Of a stretch of DNA of 64,000 bases, positions 34,068 through 42,332 are shown in pieces. Position numbers and translations under genes: made by a program. The stretch's first letter is position 1. The number at the start of each line of letters is the position of its first letter. The notes under the pieces were generated by a model. That model saw only the letters and a list, made by a program, of their open reading frames with translations. It did no database searches and was not told where the DNA came from. The stretch lies in the NCBI GenBank assembly GCA_902783835.1, contig CACZSN010000032.1:17048-81047 (forward strand), given 5' to 3'. The DNA is from an uncultured bacterium. GTDB lineage: Bacteria > Cyanobacteriota > Vampirovibrionia > Gastranaerophilales > Gastranaerophilaceae.

Positions 34068-34670
34068 ATGAAAACATCAACATTAAACAGATCAATGCTG
34101 TCAGGCGAAAGCATGGCTCTTTTAGCCGAATTAAAGTCTTTGAATGAAGAGACGGAAAGACAATCTTTAGAAAACAATAATTCTTTGCAAGCTAAGCAAG
34201 ATGAGCTTGATATATTATGGCAAAATTTTAAAATTATGCCGAAAGAAGAAAAATCTCCCGGAATTTATATTCTTGCCGGATTTATTGCAGGTGCGTTAAG
34301 TATGTTCTTAATGACTGCTATGCTTAGCTTTACGACTTTTTCTAACTCGGACGGTTCTGTTTCTGCACCTGTTCAAGAAAGAAAAATTGTTAAAAAGGAA
34401 CACGGTTCATTTGCTCCAATCGGTTCTCCTCAATACGTTGCGGACAAAGTTACGGTTGAAGATTTGACGGCAGAAGAAGCGGTTGTAAACGCTCCTGCTG
34501 TTATTAACGATAAATACAAGGTTAAAGCGGGAGATTCTCTTGAAGCTATTTCCGTTAAATTTTACGGCAAAGCTTCTCCCGAAAATACAAAAAAATTGCA
34601 GGCTGCAAACGGTCTTGCAAGTCCTCATGCAATATATGCAGGACAAGAACTATTGATTCCGATGAATTAG
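34068..34670 (+). CDS. Membrane-anchored LysM-domain protein
   Basis: 200 residues from the ATG at 34068 with AGAGG 6 bases before (the frame is open upstream to 34017 without support). A Glu/Gln-rich cytoplasmic helix (about 10-60), one membrane segment (about 65-87, GIYILAGFIAGALSMFLMTA), a linker, and a C-terminal LysM domain (YKVKAGDSLEAISVKFYGKA ... GLASPHAIYAGQELLIP), which binds peptidoglycan. Topology: N-in, LysM in the periplasm. It follows cpaE and the CpaF-like gene by 139 bases in the same direction and may anchor that assembly to the wall (inference). A TTGACA at 34017-34022 may be its own -35. Confidence 0.86.
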   Translation: MKTSTLNRSMLSGESMALLAELKSLNEETERQSLENNNSLQAKQDELDILWQNFKIMPKEEKSPGIYILAGFIAGALSMFLMTAMLSFTTFSNSDGSVSAPVQERKIVKKEHGSFAPIGSPQYVADKVTVEDLTAEEAVVNAPAVINDKYKVKAGDSLEAISVKFYGKASPENTKKLQAANGLASPHAIYAGQELLIPMN

Positions 34671-34687
34671 TATTAAAGAAGATATTT

Positions 34688-34717
34688 AAGGGTTGTGAAA
34701 AAATCACAACCTTTTTT
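34688..34717. terminator. Terminator between convergent genes
   Basis: GGTTGTGA - AAAAA - TCACAACC followed by TTTTTT; overlaps the last base or two of the convergent radical SAM gene. Confidence 0.88.
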
Positions 34718-35645
34718 ATTGTTTATTGTCGTATTCCATTTGTGATGCAAAGCTGTATAGGTTACAAATAAAGCCTTTTGAGGTAATTGTATTTTTTGCG
34801 AATGATAAAAGTTTTTTATATTTTTCATCAATATGTTTGCGATTTTCATTGAAGAAAATTGCTTCAATATCGAGAGCAAGGTTTTTTACTCCTAATTTTT
34901 CGTTATATTCAATCCAGTTTAGGATTGAGGTTTCGTCGTCGTTCAAATTTGGAAGTATTATGTATTTATTTTTGATTACATTTTTGTCGTCAAACTTAAG
35001 ATAACGTTTAATATTTTCCGTTACTTCGTCAAAATTCAGACCTTTTATTTTCTCAAACAATTCAGCATTTGCCGTATCGGTTGTAAAAACCGGTTCCGCA
35101 AGGCCTGTTTTAATGGCATGGGCAAGCTTTTCCGAATAAACTGCTCCGTTGGTGGCAATATATATTTTCTTGAAATTTTCTTTTTCGGCAAAATCAATAA
35201 TTTCGTCAAATTCTTCCCAAATAGTCGGTTCTCCGCCGCCAAAATGCATTTCGCAATCTCTGAAATAAGGCTTAAATTGTTCTAATTGCGGCATAATTTT
35301 ATATGGTTTTTGCGGTTTTGAAGAATATTTGTTATAACAAAAAGTGCATTTTGCGTTGCAATCCGTTTTGTGGGAAATTAAAACTTTATTAATATAATTT
35401 TCGTTTTCAAAATCCTTTATACACGCGTGAAAACAATTTTCGCAACCTGTTTGCAAAAACCCTTCCATCCTCATTTCTTCAATTTCCTGTTTGCAATCAA
35501 AAACAAACTCGGGATTAACGGGACGGTCGGAAAAAATCGGAATTACAGGGGGTGCGTTTTCGGGAATGATATACATACAATGTCTTAATCCTTCCGGCAT
35601 AAAACAAATAGTATGCATACTATCTTTGCAACTTTTATAGCCCAT
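34716..35645 (-). CDS. Radical SAM protein with Cys-rich N terminus
   Basis: 309 residues. Radical SAM motif C96-x3-C100-x2-C103 (CNAKCTFCYNKY), GGGEPT SAM-binding motif (HFGGGEPTIWEEF) and IYIATNGAVYSE. Before the core lies a 95-residue Cys-rich section (C6, C14, C23, C51, C68, C71, C75), able to hold an extra cluster; the GCENCFHAC string there is SPASM-like, so here too the auxiliary part is N-terminal as in the gene at 28568. Starts 8 bases after the UgpC-type ATPase gene on the same strand, so it belongs to that transcription unit. Substrate unknown. Confidence 0.84.
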   Translation of the reverse strand: MGYKSCKDSMHTICFMPEGLRHCMYIIPENAPPVIPIFSDRPVNPEFVFDCKQEIEEMRMEGFLQTGCENCFHACIKDFENENYINKVLISHKTDCNAKCTFCYNKYSSKPQKPYKIMPQLEQFKPYFRDCEMHFGGGEPTIWEEFDEIIDFAEKENFKKIYIATNGAVYSEKLAHAIKTGLAEPVFTTDTANAELFEKIKGLNFDEVTENIKRYLKFDDKNVIKNKYIILPNLNDDETSILNWIEYNEKLGVKNLALDIEAIFFNENRKHIDEKYKKLLSFAKNTITSKGFICNLYSFASQMEYDNKQ

Positions 35646-35653
35646 TTTTTCCT

Positions 35654-36715
35654 CTAATAAATTCTTGCTTCGGTTTCAGCATCGAAAAATAAAATATTAT
35701 TTTGGGAAACAGACAAAAATACTTCATTTTCGTATGTTCCTTCTGCGGGCATTTCAACCTGACATTCTTTTCCGTTGCAATCAACAAAAACAATTTTTTT
35801 GCTGCCAAGCATTTCCGTAATTCTTATTTTTGCCGGGAATTTTACGTTGCCGTCAACATCATTAAATTTTTCGGCTCTGATTCCCAAAATTATTTCATTT
35901 TTGCCCTGCAATTTATTTTTTTGTTCTTCGGTTAATTCAAAATCCACACCGTTAATATTGATTTTGCCGTCGATAATTTTTGTTTTGATGAAATTCATCG
36001 GCGGAGAACCCAAAAATCCTCCCACAAAAACATTTGCAGGTGAATTATAAATAACATCGGGTGTGTCAACTTGTTGAATTACACCTTTGTCAATAACCGC
36101 AATTCTGTCTCCGAGAGTAAGAGCTTCTGTTTGATCGTGCGTAACGTAAATAAATGTTGTTTGAAGTTGTTCATGCAACTTTTTAAGTTCCGCTCTTGTT
36201 TTTGCTCTGAGCTTTGCGTCAAGGTTTGAAAGAGGTTCGTCCATAAGGAATACTCTTGGTTCACGAACAATTGCCCGTCCCAATGCAACACGTTGTCTTT
36301 GTCCTCCGGAAAGTTGTTTTGGTTTTCTGTCCAAAAGTTCTTTCAAGTCTAAAAATTCAGCCGCTTCCCGAACTTTTTTATCAATCGCATCTTTTTTGAA
36401 ACCACGCATTTTCAACGGAAATGCCATATTGTCGTAGACGCTCATATGCGGATAAAGTGCGTAACTTTGAAAAACAAATGAAATATCTCTGTCCTTCGGA
36501 TGAACGTTATTTACAACTTTATCCCCAATTATAATTTCACCTTCGGAAATTTCTTCAAGCCCTGCTATCATCCTTAATACTGTCGATTTCCCGCAACCTG
36601 AAGAACCGACAAGTACCAAAAACTCTTTGTCCTTTATCTCAAGAGAAACATCGTTTATAACTTTTTTCTTATTGTCATAAAGTTTGGAAACGTGGTTTAA
36701 AATTACATTTGCCAT
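35654..36715 (-). CDS. ugpC: ABC transporter ATP-binding protein, UgpC/MsmK/MalK type
   Basis: 353 residues. Canonical ABC ATPase: Walker A GSSGCGKST, Q-loop SFVFQSYALYPHM, signature LSGGQRQRVALGRAI, Walker B VFLMDEPLSNLDA, H-loop YVTHDQTEA. C-terminal OB-fold regulatory domain (about 240-353) as in carbohydrate CUT1 importers, where one such ATPase often serves many permeases. No permease or binding protein is adjacent; instead it lies one base after the kinase-like gene and 8 bases before a radical SAM gene. Either a shared orphan MsmK-like ATPase or part of this regulatory cluster. Confidence 0.92.
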   Translation of the reverse strand: MANVILNHVSKLYDNKKKVINDVSLEIKDKEFLVLVGSSGCGKSTVLRMIAGLEEISEGEIIIGDKVVNNVHPKDRDISFVFQSYALYPHMSVYDNMAFPLKMRGFKKDAIDKKVREAAEFLDLKELLDRKPKQLSGGQRQRVALGRAIVREPRVFLMDEPLSNLDAKLRAKTRAELKKLHEQLQTTFIYVTHDQTEALTLGDRIAVIDKGVIQQVDTPDVIYNSPANVFVGGFLGSPPMNFIKTKIIDGKININGVDFELTEEQKNKLQGKNEIILGIRAEKFNDVDGNVKFPAKIRITEMLGSKKIVFVDCNGKECQVEMPAEGTYENEVFLSVSQNNILFFDAETEARIY

Positions 36716-36716
36716 G

Positions 36717-37838
36717 CTAAATTACCTTTGCGGAGAAATCAATGGTTTCAATCGCTTTGTCAGTTGGGATAACAATAGAAAATCCCGAAGTTTCCGTTTC
36801 TGCTGAAATGTGTCCGTTCATTTGACCGACTAAATTTCCGACAATACAAAGATTTAGACTTCTTATAAGTGTCGTACGATTTTTCTTGTCCGGCTGATAG
36901 TACGGGTTAAATAAATTCGGCATTTCGCTTTGTTTTGCAGGTGTGCTGGGGTCTGTAATTCTTATTTTTAAAAGCTTTTCCCCTCTTTCCAAATATTCTC
37001 TGTCGGAAAGTTCCATAACAATTGTGCCGAAATCGCAAGATAAAATTGCGTTATCAATCAAATATGAAACAACTGATTTCAAAACAGTATCATCACCGTA
37101 AATAACTTTTTGAGTCAAATTATCGGTATTGATTGAGAACTGTAATCCTTTTTCCGAAGTTTTTGCGGTGTATTCGGTGTAAAGTGCGTTCAAAAGATTT
37201 GTAATATCATAATTTTTGTATGAAAAATTGATAAGTTGTGCTTCAACTTTTGCAAGCTCTGTTACCCTGTCAAGCAATCTGTAAAGCTCTTCGGAGTGCT
37301 TATAGATAATGTTTAAATACTTTCTTTGTTTTTCATCCGTTTCGCCGCCCATACCTTCTAAAATAGCTTTAGAATAACCTATTACGGATTTTACGGGAGA
37401 ATTGAACACATTTGCCATTTGTGCCAAAAACATATTTTTGTTTTTGCCCAAATTGTCCATATTTGTGCGGTATTCGATGAGTTTATTCAATAAAATATAA
37501 TCTTTGGTTACATCTTTGAATGTCAAAATAAAATAATGTTCCGTCGTATTTTCTTTTGATGAAATTTCAACGTATCTTTCAGTGTCAATTGCTACTCTGA
37601 AAGCTTTTCTGACGGAACCTGAACTACCGTTTATCATTGACGGAAGATCTGCTTTTATCAAGTCTGTTATGTTTGTATCTTTGGCATCGTTCATCTCAAA
37701 AAGATTGTTTGCGGATGTGTTTGCGTATAAAACTTTTCCTGATGATGCAATCGTTACAATCGGAACTTGAACATCGTCTGTATTAGGTCTGTATTCTTGT
37801 TTTTTCTTGAAAAAATTTAATAAATTAAAATTCACCAT
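36717..37838 (-). CDS. PAS-histidine-kinase-like protein lacking the phospho-acceptor His
   Basis: 373 residues. N-terminal PAS domain (about 22-112: VPIVTIASSGKVLYANTSAN), then a DHp/HisKA-like helix pair and an HATPase-like domain. The H-box reads MANVFNSP (141-148) where kinases have MSHELRTP: Asn143 replaces the His. N-box N263 is kept (YLIDNAI), but the G1 box is DPSTP (296-300) instead of DxGxG and the G2 box is SLNL instead of GLGL. So it should not autophosphorylate and may not bind ATP well. No membrane segment; cytoplasmic. It lies between the REC-STAS gene (51 bases) and ugpC (1 base). Likely a signalling scaffold or sensor that works by binding. Confidence 0.85.
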   Translation of the reverse strand: MVNFNLLNFFKKKQEYRPNTDDVQVPIVTIASSGKVLYANTSANNLFEMNDAKDTNITDLIKADLPSMINGSSGSVRKAFRVAIDTERYVEISSKENTTEHYFILTFKDVTKDYILLNKLIEYRTNMDNLGKNKNMFLAQMANVFNSPVKSVIGYSKAILEGMGGETDEKQRKYLNIIYKHSEELYRLLDRVTELAKVEAQLINFSYKNYDITNLLNALYTEYTAKTSEKGLQFSINTDNLTQKVIYGDDTVLKSVVSYLIDNAILSCDFGTIVMELSDREYLERGEKLLKIRITDPSTPAKQSEMPNLFNPYYQPDKKNRTTLIRSLNLCIVGNLVGQMNGHISAETETSGFSIVIPTDKAIETIDFSAKVI

Positions 37839-37889
37839 TATCGTTCTCTTATGTTTTTATTTTGACAATTTTACTATACTATAAAAATT

Positions 37890-38795
37890 TTATTTTTCAG
37901 CGTTCTTTAAATTTGAAACGTATTCAATTGCATCTTCAAGCGAAGAAAATGTCGGAATTACTCCTTCCAAATAAGCGGAAGAAAGAGCTTCCTTGATTTT
38001 TTCGGACGGATTTACGAGCAAAAATGAACCGCCTGCATTTTGACAAGCCTTATAAATTTCCGCAAAAATATAGGTGTTGTCCGGATCAAAGACCATAACC
38101 TTTTCCATATTCATTACAATATGCGGAATTCCCGATAAAATCACCGCGTTTAAATCGGCATTAAGTGCATCGAAAATCTTTTTATCATTGAACTTTCTCA
38201 AATGATAAGAAACGATATCATCATTGACACAAGTCTTTCTGAATACGGTATTTTCGCTGTGTTCATTAGGAGTGTTCATGTATTTTAAAATGTCGGTATG
38301 CCAAGTGTCAGTCTTTGTTACATATCCGTCAACACCCATTTTGTAACATTTATCAATTAATTCTTTGTCATCTGCTCCCGAAATAACGATTACCTTATAA
38401 TTTTGTTTACCGCTGTTTTTGAGTTCAATGGCCTCTTTTATGAGAGAAAATCCGTCTTCGCAATCAGGCAAAAATAAGTCGATAAGCAAATAATGGAATT
38501 TGTGACGCATTAACTCCGCTTTCGCTTCTTCTTTATTTCTCGCTACAAATGAACGGAGACCGACTTTTTTCATAAGTTGGTTCAATTGATAAAGTGAAAG
38601 TTCCAAATCATCTACAATAAGAACATTTTTATTCTCAGAATTGAAATTTACATCAACATCAAAGAAATTCAACTTTCTTTCAATTTCGACTAAAGCCCTT
38701 GAAATATCCGTGGTTGTAATCTTTTCGATGTCGATATCGTTGGTCTTATCCGCAAGTTCTAAGATTTTATGAATTTGTTCTTGTGTAAGTTCCAT
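37890..38795 (-). CDS. Response receiver plus STAS-like domain protein
   Basis: 301 residues from the ATG at 38795, chosen for its GAGGAG site 8 bases upstream (the frame is open to 38864). N-terminal helical section (1-55), a receiver domain with D62/D63, phospho-acceptor D106 (LLIDLFLPD), S139 and K161 (YVTKTD), all intact, then a C-terminal STAS-like fold (about 212-297: NAVILSGIPHIVMNMEKV, VFDPDNTYIFAEIYKAC, GGSFLLVNPS). In anti-anti-sigma STAS proteins the loop reads D-S-S-G; here it is D-P-D-N, so the phospho-serine is absent. Probably phosphorylated on D106 and signals through the STAS surface. First gene of the leftward cluster. Confidence 0.82.
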   Translation of the reverse strand: MELTQEQIHKILELADKTNDIDIEKITTTDISRALVEIERKLNFFDVDVNFNSENKNVLIVDDLELSLYQLNQLMKKVGLRSFVARNKEEAKAELMRHKFHYLLIDLFLPDCEDGFSLIKEAIELKNSGKQNYKVIVISGADDKELIDKCYKMGVDGYVTKTDTWHTDILKYMNTPNEHSENTVFRKTCVNDDIVSYHLRKFNDKKIFDALNADLNAVILSGIPHIVMNMEKVMVFDPDNTYIFAEIYKACQNAGGSFLLVNPSEKIKEALSSAYLEGVIPTFSSLEDAIEYVSNLKNAEK

Positions 38796-38879
38796 TTTGC
38801 ACTCCTCGTTTGAGATAATTATATCAGCATTTTGTTCTGAATACAAATTTTTGAAGAATTGCAAAACTTCATATTCATG

Positions 38880-38908
38880 TTGAATTTTGACGGTTTAATT
38901 GGTAGAAT
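38880..38908 (+). promoter_or_regulatory. Promoter of the OmpH-like gene
   Basis: TTGAAT (38880-38885), 17-base spacer, TAGAAT (38903-38908) with TGG in front (extended -10). ATG at 38930, AGGAGA site between. Confidence 0.6.
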
Positions 38909-38929
38909 GTTTTCAATAGGAGAAAAATT

Positions 38930-39382
38930 ATGAATAAATTTAAAATTTCGTTTTTAATTACTGCTTTATTGGCTGTTACCGCAACACAAGTTCAGGCTGA
39001 TACTATCGGTTATGCTGATTTCAAAAAAATTGAAAATAATTATGCCTATGCACAAAAAGCCTATAAAGATATCGATTCTAAGGTTTTGAGCCTTCAACAA
39101 TACTTGATTGACAAAGATAAAGAATATAAATCTATCGATTCTCCTTTGAGCAAAAAAGCTTTTGAAGAAAAAACCGAAAAAGAATATAAGGCAAAAGAAG
39201 ATGCTGTCGTAAAATTGAAGATGGAAAAAGAAAACGAAATCTTTAATAATATTCAAAACGCATCTAAAATTGTTTCCGCTCAAAAAAATATTGATGTAGT
39301 CTTTGATTACAGAGTTATTTTGACAGGCGGTGTTGATTTGACTCAAGATATTATCAATTATTTAAACGGAAATAAAAAATAA
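38930..39382 (+). CDS. OmpH/Skp-family periplasmic chaperone
   Basis: 150 residues. Clear Sec signal peptide (MNKFKISFLITALLAVTATQVQA, about 23 residues with an AxA-type cleavage site), then IGYADFKKIENNYAYAQKAYKDI and a long charged coiled coil (KEKTEKEYKAKEDAVVKLK), ending with NIDVVFDYRVILTGGVDLTQD, the standard OmpH ending. Skp escorts outer-membrane proteins across the periplasm, so its presence argues for a diderm envelope. Slightly shorter than E. coli Skp (161). Monocistronic with own promoter and terminator. Confidence 0.9.
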   Translation: MNKFKISFLITALLAVTATQVQADTIGYADFKKIENNYAYAQKAYKDIDSKVLSLQQYLIDKDKEYKSIDSPLSKKAFEEKTEKEYKAKEDAVVKLKMEKENEIFNNIQNASKIVSAQKNIDVVFDYRVILTGGVDLTQDIINYLNGNKK

Positions 39383-39398
39383 CAGTTTTTTCTAAATA

Positions 39399-39441
39399 AT
39401 AAAAACGCAGGGTTTTATAGTAAAAATCTTGCGTTTTTATT
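39399..39441 (+). terminator. Long terminator hairpin after the OmpH-like gene
   Basis: ATAAAAACGCA (39399-39409) pairs with TGCGTTTTTAT (39430-39440); inner bases can extend the stem. Confidence 0.8.
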
Positions 39442-39527
39442 GTGTCAATAGTTGGTTTACATGACAAAATTCTTGCGATACCTTATTTTTGCCTGTAAAC
39501 AATCCATTGACAGGGGTATTTGCAAAA

Positions 39528-39562
39528 AATAAAAGGTCCCGAAATTATCCGAGACCTTTTTG
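39528..39562 (-). terminator. Terminator of the pilT-recO-deoC unit
   Basis: AAAAGGTCCCG / CGAGACCTTTTT imperfect stem; T-tract on the minus strand is the AAAA run at 39531. Confidence 0.75.
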
Positions 39563-39580
39563 TATTTTGGTTAATTAAAA

Positions 39581-40225
39581 TTAGCCTTCAACGATTTTGA
39601 TACCTGATGAAGTACCGAGACTTGAAGCACCTGCTTCAACCATAGCTTCAGCAGCTTTTCTGTCTCTGATTCCGCCGGAAGCTTTTACTCTCAAGCCGGC
39701 ATCTTTAACTGTTTCATACATCAATTTTACGTCTTCGGCTTTTGCTCCGACACCGCCGTTTACAAAGCCTGTTGATGTTTTAACGAAGTCTGCTTTTGCT
39801 GCGATTGCACATTTGCAAGCTTCCACGATTTCTTCTTTTGTTAAATAATCTGTTTCGATGATAACTTTCAAAACTGTTTTACCGCAAGCTTCTTTAACGG
39901 TTTTGATATCTGCTGTAACAGTATCCCATTCAGCATTTTTAACAGCTTGAATGTTGATAACCATATCAACTTCATCGGCACCGTCTTCGATGGCTCTTTT
40001 TGCTTCAAAAGCTTTTGCATCAGAAATCATAGCACCCAAAGGGAAACCTACAACCGTAACGACTTTAACGTCAGTTCCTTTTAATGCTTCAGCAGCTTTT
40101 TTTACGTTAATCGGGTTAACGCAAACGCCTCTGAAATTATGTTCTTTTGCTTCTTCATACAATTTTGCGAGTGCTTCATTTGTTGCAGTCGGTTTCAAAA
40201 GAGTATGTTCGATGTACTTGTTCAT
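39581..40225 (-). CDS. deoC: Deoxyribose-phosphate aldolase
   Basis: 214-residue TIM-barrel class I aldolase that splits 2-deoxyribose-5-phosphate into glyceraldehyde-3-phosphate and acetaldehyde. Schiff-base Lys149 in DFVKTSTGF, second Lys181 in RVKASGGIRD, the acidic D87 of EVDMVIN, and IEHTLLKPTAT at the start. Short, bacterial type. Third gene of the leftward pilT-recO-deoC unit (10 bases after recO). AGGAGG-like site (TAGGAGGCTTAAA) precedes the ATG. Confidence 0.97.
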   Translation of the reverse strand: MNKYIEHTLLKPTATNEALAKLYEEAKEHNFRGVCVNPINVKKAAEALKGTDVKVVTVVGFPLGAMISDAKAFEAKRAIEDGADEVDMVINIQAVKNAEWDTVTADIKTVKEACGKTVLKVIIETDYLTKEEIVEACKCAIAAKADFVKTSTGFVNGGVGAKAEDVKLMYETVKDAGLRVKASGGIRDRKAAEAMVEAGASSLGTSSGIKIVEG

Positions 40226-40235
40226 TTTAAGCCTC

Positions 40236-40997
40236 CTAATTAACTTCTAACATTTTCGTCGAATTGAATTTTTTGGGCGAACAGTGTTCAATGTAGTCCC
40301 TTAAAAGTTCAAAACACGGTTTAGTCACCTTTGTATCTGCAAGTTTATCATAAGGTGTTTCAATATTAAAGTCTGTTTTTTGTAAAGTTTTTAAAAAATC
40401 TTTAATTTTGGGATGTATTCTTAAAGTTTTTTCTCCTGAAAGCGGGTGGTGTTCGCAAACAAGTCCGCCGTGTTCAAAAGAAAATTTAGAATAGGAATTT
40501 TCAATTTTTTCGCGACAGATATTGCATTCCGAAAATTCAGGAGCATAACCGAAAACTTGCATAATTTTGAGTTGAAATCTTATTGTCGCAAGCAAAATTT
40601 CCACTTCTGTTTTGCTTTCTGAAATTTTTGACAAAACCGAATAAAGTAAGTCATAAACTTTATTACTGTTTTCGTCATTTTCTTCGCCAAAATTTTTTAC
40701 GGTTTCAACACAATACATTGAAAAAAACAACTTGTCAGTATCTTGACGAAGGCGAAAGAAAGAGTTGACAGTTTCGGCTTGAGATACCGTATCCATTGAT
40801 TTTCCCTTTGTAAGCAATAAGTTATTTGCGACAAACATATCCATTCTTCCGCAAAGTTTTCCGTTGGGTTTTTTGGAACCTTTTGCCATACATCTGATGA
40901 GACCTCTTTCTTTGGAGTACATCATAACGATTTTGTCGGCTTCACCGAAGTCGTAAGATTTTAAATTTATTGCGTTAGCCGAATATTTTTGTCTCAT
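40236..40997 (-). CDS. recO: DNA repair protein RecO
   Basis: 253 residues. N-terminal OB fold (INLKSYDFGEADKIVMMYSKERGLIRCMAKGSKKP region), helical middle and a zinc-ribbon with C-x2-C (FSECNICREKI) and a later GGLVCEHH. Mediator that loads RecA on SSB-coated DNA with RecR, which is also in this window (48501). Begins one base after pilT ends. Confidence 0.93.
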   Translation of the reverse strand: MRQKYSANAINLKSYDFGEADKIVMMYSKERGLIRCMAKGSKKPNGKLCGRMDMFVANNLLLTKGKSMDTVSQAETVNSFFRLRQDTDKLFFSMYCVETVKNFGEENDENSNKVYDLLYSVLSKISESKTEVEILLATIRFQLKIMQVFGYAPEFSECNICREKIENSYSKFSFEHGGLVCEHHPLSGEKTLRIHPKIKDFLKTLQKTDFNIETPYDKLADTKVTKPCFELLRDYIEHCSPKKFNSTKMLEVN

Positions 40998-40998
40998 T

Positions 40999-42090
40999 TT
41001 ACATTACGTCAAAACTTGCACCGTGATATACACCGCGGATATATTGTTGCATTTCGATTTTGTTGTCACTTGCCTGAAGGGCTGTTTCTTTAGTAATAAT
41101 ACCTGCTTTGTAAAGATGGAACAAAGAAATGTTCAAAGAAACCATATCATCGAAATTACCTCTTTTAACGAGATCGTAAATTTGTTCAAGAGAATCTTTC
41201 ATGATGAAATCTTTGACGGTCGGGGTGGCCACAAGTATTTCGCAAGCTGGGAAACGGCCTGCTCTGTCAGCTCTTGGAACTAATCTTTGAGAAATTGTCC
41301 CTCTTAAATTTTCAGCAAGTTGTTTTCTTATGTAATCTCTGTCTTTTGGTTCAAAGAAGCCTATGGCACGGTTAATGGTTTGGATTGCATCGTTTGTGTG
41401 CAAAGTTGCAAGTACCAAGTGACCTGTTTCTGATGCTTTAAGAGCTGCAGACATTGTTTCTATGTCACGGATTTCTCCGACCAAAATAACGTCAGGGTCT
41501 TGGCGAAGGGCATATTTGATACCTTCTGGAAACGAAGGAGTATCAATACCGAGTTGACGCTGAGTGATTATACATTTTGAAGGGGTAAAAAGGTATTCAA
41601 CGGGGTCTTCAATCGTTATGATATGTTTTTCCTGGGTATTGTTGATGTGGTTAATCATCGCAGCAAGAGTTGATGATTTCCCGCAACCGGTAGCACCCGT
41701 AACCAAAACAATACCGTTTTTGAGTGTTGAAAATTTTTCGATTGATTTTGGCAAGTGTAATTCTTCTCTTGTCGGGATTTTGATGGAAATTACACGGATA
41801 ACCATAAACATTTTGCCGAGTTCTCTTGAAAGATTTATACGAAAACGGGCAATTTCCGGAATATCGTAGGAAAAATCGGCATCGTAATTATCAAAAGCTT
41901 TATTTCTGTATGAAGTCGGGACAACCGTTTCTAAAATTTCAAAAAAATCTTCTTCCGATAAAGGCGGAAGTTGAGTTCTGATAATTTTACCGTCTTTTCT
42001 GACAGCCGGTGATTCATTAATTTTAAGGTGGATATCGGATACCCCTTTTTGAACCGCACTTTTTAACAAACCAACGATATTCACAGCCAT
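40999..42090 (-). CDS. pilT: Twitching motility retraction ATPase PilT
   Basis: 363 residues. N-terminal PAS-like domain (KGVSDIHLKINESPAVRKDG), RecA-like ATPase with Walker A TGATGCGKSST, Asp box TIEDPVEY, Walker B DPDVILVGEIRDIET and His box TGHLVLATLHTNDA. ETGHLV and ISQRLVPR are typical of PilT rather than PilB. Drives pilus retraction at the inner membrane. Together with prepilin peptidase and the CpaE-type gene it points to type IV-like pili, while assembly ATPase and pilins are outside the window. Head of the pilT-recO-deoC unit. Confidence 0.95.
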   Translation of the reverse strand: MAVNIVGLLKSAVQKGVSDIHLKINESPAVRKDGKIIRTQLPPLSEEDFFEILETVVPTSYRNKAFDNYDADFSYDIPEIARFRINLSRELGKMFMVIRVISIKIPTREELHLPKSIEKFSTLKNGIVLVTGATGCGKSSTLAAMINHINNTQEKHIITIEDPVEYLFTPSKCIITQRQLGIDTPSFPEGIKYALRQDPDVILVGEIRDIETMSAALKASETGHLVLATLHTNDAIQTINRAIGFFEPKDRDYIRKQLAENLRGTISQRLVPRADRAGRFPACEILVATPTVKDFIMKDSLEQIYDLVKRGNFDDMVSLNISLFHLYKAGIITKETALQASDNKIEMQQYIRGVYHGASFDVM

Positions 42091-42258
42091 TACGGTATTT
42101 TTCCCCTACTAACTTTTCACTACGACAATAATAACATTAATTTCTTTTTTTGCCAAAATATTTGCAAAACTTTAATCATTTAAACTATTACAAAGATGTT
42201 ACGATTTTGACTTCATCAACAAAATGTTGTCTAATTGATACAGAGTGGGTTATCGTAA

Positions 42259-42299
42259 GTATTTGTTTTTTCCGTGACGACGGAAAACAGGGCAAATAC
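42259..42299 (+). promoter_or_regulatory. Long hairpin in the smc leader
   Basis: Outer arms GTATTTG (42259-42265) / CAAATAC (42293-42299) enclose inner arms TTTTCCGT (42268-42275) / ACGGAAAA (42280-42287) with loop GACG. It ends 33 bases before the GTG start of smc. Could be an attenuator, a protein-binding leader or an mRNA stabiliser. Confidence 0.5.
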
Positions 42300-42332
42300 A
42301 AAACAGAATAACCGTAAGGACAGGTTTAGAAA

